Notes under the pieces: model-generated
Database searches by the model: none
Seen by the model: the letters and a program-made list of their open reading frames with translations, nothing else
What the model was told of the DNA's origin: nothing
Assembly: GCF_001557215.1 (NCBI RefSeq)
Contig: NZ_LSJM01000251.1
Span: 1 to 7,724, forward strand
From: Sphingomonas sp. CCH9-E2
GTDB taxonomy: Bacteria; Pseudomonadota; Alphaproteobacteria; Sphingomonadales; Sphingomonadaceae
Direction of reading: 5' to 3'
DNA: 7,724 nucleotides
Shown here: in pieces, positions 6,682 to 7,724 of the stretch
Position numbering within the stretch: position 1 is the stretch's first letter
Layout of the letters: each line of letters opens with the position of its first letter
Position numbers and translations under genes: made by a program

Positions 6682-7724
6682 ATGATCTACCGCAAGGACA
6701 CCGATGGACTGCGCGCGCTCGCCGTGCTGCCGATCGTGCTGATCCACACCCAATTGTGGCAGCTTCCGGCGGGGTTCGCGGGCGTCGATATCTTCTTCGT
6801 CATTTCGGGGTTTCTGATCACCGGCATCCTCCTGCGTGAGGGCGAGGCCGGCGGGATCGACCTCCCCGGCTTTTACCGGCGCCGGATTGTGCGCATCCTG
6901 CCCGCGCTGCTGGTCATGCTGGTCCTAGTGATGATTGCCGCACAGCTATGGCTGTTCGCGCCGGACATTCGCCGCGTCGGGCTGAGTGCAGCAGCGGCGG
7001 CGGCGCTGGTTGCCAATTTCGGCGTCTGGCTGCGCACCGGCTATTTCGAACATGGCGCGCGGTGGGAGCCGTTGCTGCACAGCTGGTCGATCGGGGTCGA
7101 GGAGCAGTTCTACCTGCTGTACCCGTTGCTGCTCTGTTGGATCGCACGCCGCGCCCCGCGACAACTGACCATCATCCTCGCGGTGATCACGGCCCTGAGC
7201 TTTTTCGCCGGCTTCGCAATCGGAGCGATCGACGCGAACGCCCAATATTATCTGCTGCCCAGCCGCGCCTGGGAGCTGACGCTGGGCGCGCTGGTCGCGG
7301 CGGGGGCGACGCCGCGGATCGCATCGCCGCGCCTGCGCGAGGGCGTGGCGACCGTCGGGCTGGGCCTCATCGTGGCGAGCTTCTCCCTGATCCCGGCAGG
7401 GGCGGGCTTTCCGGTGCCCTGGGCGCTGCTGCCGTGCAGCGGCACCGCGCTGCTGCTCGCCTATGGCGGGGAAACGACAGTGGCGCGGCTGCTGGCGCTC
7501 CCGCCCCTGCGTGCGATCGGACTGATCTCCTATTCGCTCTATCTGTGGCACTGGCCGATCGTGGTTTTCTATCGGCTGATGTTCGGTGAGATCGCCGGGC
7601 GCGGCACTGCGGCTGCATTGGCACTCGCCGCGATAGCGGTAGCCGCAATCTCCTATCGGCTGGTCGAACGTCCCGCCCGGCAGCGGTGGCGGAACGCGCC
7701 GCCACGGCGGGTCATCCCGGCGGG
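6682..7724 (+). CDS. acyltransferase family 3 (OafA/YrhL-type) membrane protein, C-terminus outside window
   Basis: Integral inner-membrane protein of the acyltransferase-3 family, which transfers acetyl or other acyl groups to sugars of O-antigen, capsule, peptidoglycan or small glycosides. The frame is open from the ATG to the window edge (347 residues visible). The start YRKDTDGLRALAVL (3-16) is the family N-terminus, followed by conserved H22, GVDIFFVISGFLIT (about 34-47), the basic FYRRRIVRILPAL (64-76), HSWSIGVEEQFYLLYP (133-148) and SYSLYLWHWP (283-292). Many hydrophobic segments alternate with these motifs, as in the roughly ten-helix family fold. GGGGG at 6673-6677 is a plausible ribosome binding site, though close to the ATG. 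VERPARQRW near 329-337 marks the end of the membrane domain; many relatives then carry a periplasmic SGNH domain, which would lie outside the window. It is co-oriented with the AraC-type gene but no functional link is evident. Confidence 0.92.
   Translation, partial: MIYRKDTDGLRALAVLPIVLIHTQLWQLPAGFAGVDIFFVISGFLITGILLREGEAGGIDLPGFYRRRIVRILPALLVMLVLVMIAAQLWLFAPDIRRVGLSAAAAAALVANFGVWLRTGYFEHGARWEPLLHSWSIGVEEQFYLLYPLLLCWIARRAPRQLTIILAVITALSFFAGFAIGAIDANAQYYLLPSRAWELTLGALVAAGATPRIASPRLREGVATVGLGLIVASFSLIPAGAGFPVPWALLPCSGTALLLAYGGETTVARLLALPPLRAIGLISYSLYLWHWPIVVFYRLMFGEIAGRGTAAALALAAIAVAAISYRLVERPARQRWRNAPPRRVIPA

Noticed and set aside
6946..7551. Minus-strand and alternative plus-strand frames over the acyltransferase
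   Set aside because: The frame from 6682 carries the complete ordered set of acyltransferase-3 motifs; the other frames are arginine/glutamine-rich shadows.

Overview
The window is GC-rich, densely coding DNA that looks like an alphaproteobacterial chromosome, most likely a sphingomonad (Sphingomonas, Sphingopyxis or Novosphingobium type). The evidence is the codon use, a TonB-dependent receptor of the large family expanded in those bacteria, and strong GGAGG-type ribosome binding sites. This placement rests on pattern recognition only; no database search was possible. No tRNA, rRNA, insertion sequence, CRISPR array or phage gene is visible.

Layout. Three genes run leftwards on the minus strand from about 5367 to the left edge: a TonB-dependent outer-membrane receptor (2728-5367), an acetoacetate-CoA ligase (614-2656) and a 3-hydroxyacyl-CoA dehydrogenase (617 to beyond position 1). 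The last two share an ATGA stop/start overlap. The receptor and the ligase are separated by 71 bp containing a perfect 9-bp GC stem. On the plus strand, diverging from the receptor, lies an AraC-family regulator with an N-terminal ligand-binding domain (5527-6600). An acyltransferase-3 membrane protein (6682 to beyond the right edge) follows it after 81 bp.

How the parts may work together. The 159-bp divergent region holds two direct copies of ATGTCCGnnAA exactly 21 bp apart (two helical turns), with an inverted GACAT/ATGTC arm between them. This is the kind of layout an AraC-family protein binds. It lies upstream of the receptor operon and directly in front of the regulator's own ribosome binding site. 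The simplest reading is that the regulator senses a small molecule and switches on an operon that imports a compound across the outer membrane and processes it through acetoacetate, acetoacetyl-CoA and 3-hydroxyacyl-CoA. The imported substrate cannot be named from sequence. The acyltransferase looks like a separate envelope or glycan modification gene and may be unrelated.

No clearly unprecedented system is present. The most interesting points are the AraC operator candidate, the pairing of an outer-membrane receptor with ketone-body/beta-oxidation enzymes in one apparent operon, and the intercistronic hairpin.
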